5,324 nt of DNA from Pseudomonadota bacterium (lineage in GTDB: Bacteria; Myxococcota_A; Polyangia; GCA-2747355), in the NCBI GenBank assembly GCA_016702545.1, contig JADJDT010000036.1, positions 1 to 5,324 of the forward strand. Reading direction: 5' to 3'. The position numbers were made by a program, and so were the translations under genes. How positions within the stretch are numbered: position 1 is the stretch's first letter; every line of letters begins with the position of its first letter. Of the stretch, positions 4,316 through 5,324 are shown in pieces. Under the pieces are notes generated by a model. It made no database searches, was not told where the DNA came from, and was given only the letters and a program-made list of their open reading frames with translations.

Positions 4316-5324
4316 AGCAGCGTCTCGCTGGTCCCCGAGCTCTCCTGCGTCCACGAGGCGCCGCCGTCGGTCGTGCGCAGCACCAGGCCGCCCTCGCCGA
4401 CCGCCGTGCCGTGCAGCGTGCCGAGTGGGAAGGCCAGCGCGTGCAGGGCACCGTGCACGCCGGTGGTCTGCGTGCTCCAGCTCGTGCCGCCGTTCGTCGT
4501 CTTGAGGATGGTGCCGTTGTCGCCGGCGGCGTAGCCCGTCTGCGCCTCGACGAAGGCCAGTGCCCGCAACGTGGCCGCCGTGCCCGAGGTCAGCGGGGCC
4601 CAGCTCGTGCCGCCGTTGCTGGTCTTGAGCAACACGCCCCCGTCGCCGGCCGCAAAGCCCGTCTGCGCATCGACGAAGCGCAGCGCGCGCAGCGCGGCCG
4701 CGGTGCCCGAGGTCAGCGCCGTCCAGCTCGTGCCGCCATTCGTCGTCTTGAGCAGCACCCCGCCGTCACCCGCGGCGAAGCCCGTCAGGCCATCGAGCAG
4801 GGCCAGCGCCCGCAGCGTCGCCGTGGTGCCCGACGTCAACGCCGTCCAGCTCAGGCCGCCATCGGTCGTCTTGAGCAGCACGCCGCCGTCGCCGGCCGCC
4901 AACCCCGTCTGCGCGTCGAGGAAGGCCAGCGCCCGCAGCGTGGCCGCCGTCCCAGCGCTGAGCGCCGTCCAGCTCGCCCCGCTATCCGTGCTCTTGAGCA
5001 GCGTTCCGTTGGTGCCCGCCGCGAAGCCCACGGTGGTGTTCACCGGGAAGCTCACGGCTTGCAAGCTCGCGCTGATCGCCCCCGCCGGCTGCCCCCAGGC
5101 CGTGCCCCCGCACGCGCCGCAATCCCCCGGGCACGAGCCGCAGCTCTCGCCCGCATCGCAGCTCGCATTGCCGCAGACCGGCGCCGCACACGCCCCGCAG
5201 TCCCCGGGGCAGCTCGTACACGTCTCCCCGGGCTCGCAGCCAAACTTGCCACAGCTCGTGTAGCAGGTGCCGCAATCGCCCGGGCACAACGCGCAGGTTT
5301 CATCCGCCTCGCAGCGCATTGCCG
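4309..5324 (-). CDS. Cysteine-rich YCF48/BNR-repeat protein, probable N-terminal half of a frameshifted gene (5' end off window)
   Basis: The frame is open from the right edge to TGA at 4311-4309. The first ATG (5319) lies inside a cysteine module and is not the real start. Residues counted from that Met: three CxxGExCxxCPGDCG-type modules at 1-70, then YCF48-like blades whose closing Trp falls at 117, 158, 199, 240, 281 and 323. Each blade has AAG..G.LLKT followed by an Asp-box (T[DN]GG.SW). YCF48/HCF136 is a photosystem II assembly factor in phototrophs. In non-phototrophic bacteria the same fold occurs in many exported proteins of unknown role, so no photosynthetic function is implied. The seventh blade is cut by the stop and continues in the -1 frame, which then leads into the PQQ-like domain. 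Together the halves encode at least 768 residues. Confidence 0.88.
   Translation of the reverse strand, partial: AMRCEADETCALCPGDCGTCYTSCGKFGCEPGETCTSCPGDCGACAAPVCGNASCDAGESCGSCPGDCGACGGTAWGQPAGAISASLQAVSFPVNTTVGFAAGTNGTLLKSTDSGASWTALSAGTAATLRALAFLDAQTGLAAGDGGVLLKTTDGGLSWTALTSGTTATLRALALLDGLTGFAAGDGGVLLKTTNGGTSWTALTSGTAAALRALRFVDAQTGFAAGDGGVLLKTSNGGTSWAPLTSGTAATLRALAFVEAQTGYAAGDNGTILKTTNGGTSWSTQTTGVHGALHALAFPLGTLHGTAVGEGGLVLRTTDGGASWTQESSGTSETLLG
4477..4968 (-). repeat. Four 123-bp tandem repeats encoding YCF48 blades 2-5
   Basis: Four units of exactly 41 codons run from 4968 to 4477, each about TALTSG..ATLRAL then GFAAGDGGVLLKT then TNGGTSW. They are far more alike than the first blade (GTNGTLLKSTDSGASW) or the sixth (GEGGLVLRTTDGGASW, 42 codons). 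This points to expansion by recent in-frame duplication within the propeller. Confidence 0.9.
5110..5324 (-). other. Array of cysteine-rich CPGDCG modules (extends off window)
   Basis: Three modules are visible. One is partial at the edge (MRCEADETCALCPGDCGTC), one begins CGKFGCEPGETC and one begins CGNASCDAGESC; each of the latter two ends in .SCPGDCGAC. Six cysteines per complete module at fixed spacing suggest internal disulfides and export. Similar modules occur in extracellular proteins of myxobacteria. The phase at the window edge suggests further protein upstream, where a signal peptide would be expected. Confidence 0.8.

Noticed and set aside
4309..4354. Start of a separate gene at the ATG at 4354, overlapping the upstream frame
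   Set aside because: The 14 residues before the junction (MDAGELGDQRDAAG) do not resemble any blade or signal peptide and overlap good YCF48 coding sequence in the other frame; the real frame is entered at about 4312.
5317..5319. ATG at 5319 as start of the YCF48-like protein
   Set aside because: It lies inside a cysteine module, the frame is open to the window edge, and no signal peptide follows, although the cysteine content demands export.

Overview
This is a GC-rich window holding two large genes, both on the minus strand and both running off the window. Neither is a metabolic enzyme. Both look like modular exported proteins built from beta-propeller repeats and cysteine-rich, disulfide-type modules. 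The upstream gene (right part, 5324 down to 3014) carries CGN-type cysteine modules, then YCF48/BNR-like (Asp-box) blades, then PQQ/BamB-like blades. The downstream gene (2740 down past position 1) has a probable lipoprotein signal, a perfect (Met-Asn-Ala)18 tandem repeat, one CGNG..E.CD cysteine motif, about 300 residues I do not recognise, seven RCC1 blades and a terminal cysteine-rich module.

The strong G/C third-position bias, the Myxococcus-type cysteine-rich repeat, the CxxxCPGDCG modules and the RCC1 repeats with paired cysteines suggest Myxococcota (former Deltaproteobacteria) or a close relative. This is inferred from style; there is no phylogenetic marker in the window.

Layout by position: 1-2740 RCC1 gene (minus, 3' end missing); 2741-3013 intergenic region with a Shine-Dalgarno site, a weak promoter candidate and a dense cluster of direct and inverted repeats; 3014-4312 PQQ-like half and 4309-5324 YCF48-like half of what is probably one gene (minus, 5' end missing). 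The halves are separated by a one-base (-1) frame change at a GGGG run directly before a TGA. Restoring that base completes a seventh YCF48 blade that aligns without gaps to blade 6. The break is therefore a recent mutation, a sequence error, or (less likely) a recoding site.

The two genes are same-strand neighbours 273 bp apart and share the cysteine-module style. A common role on the cell surface or in the extracellular space is a reasonable inference, but no substrate or partner can be read from the sequence. I see no tRNA, rRNA, CRISPR, transposase or phage gene.
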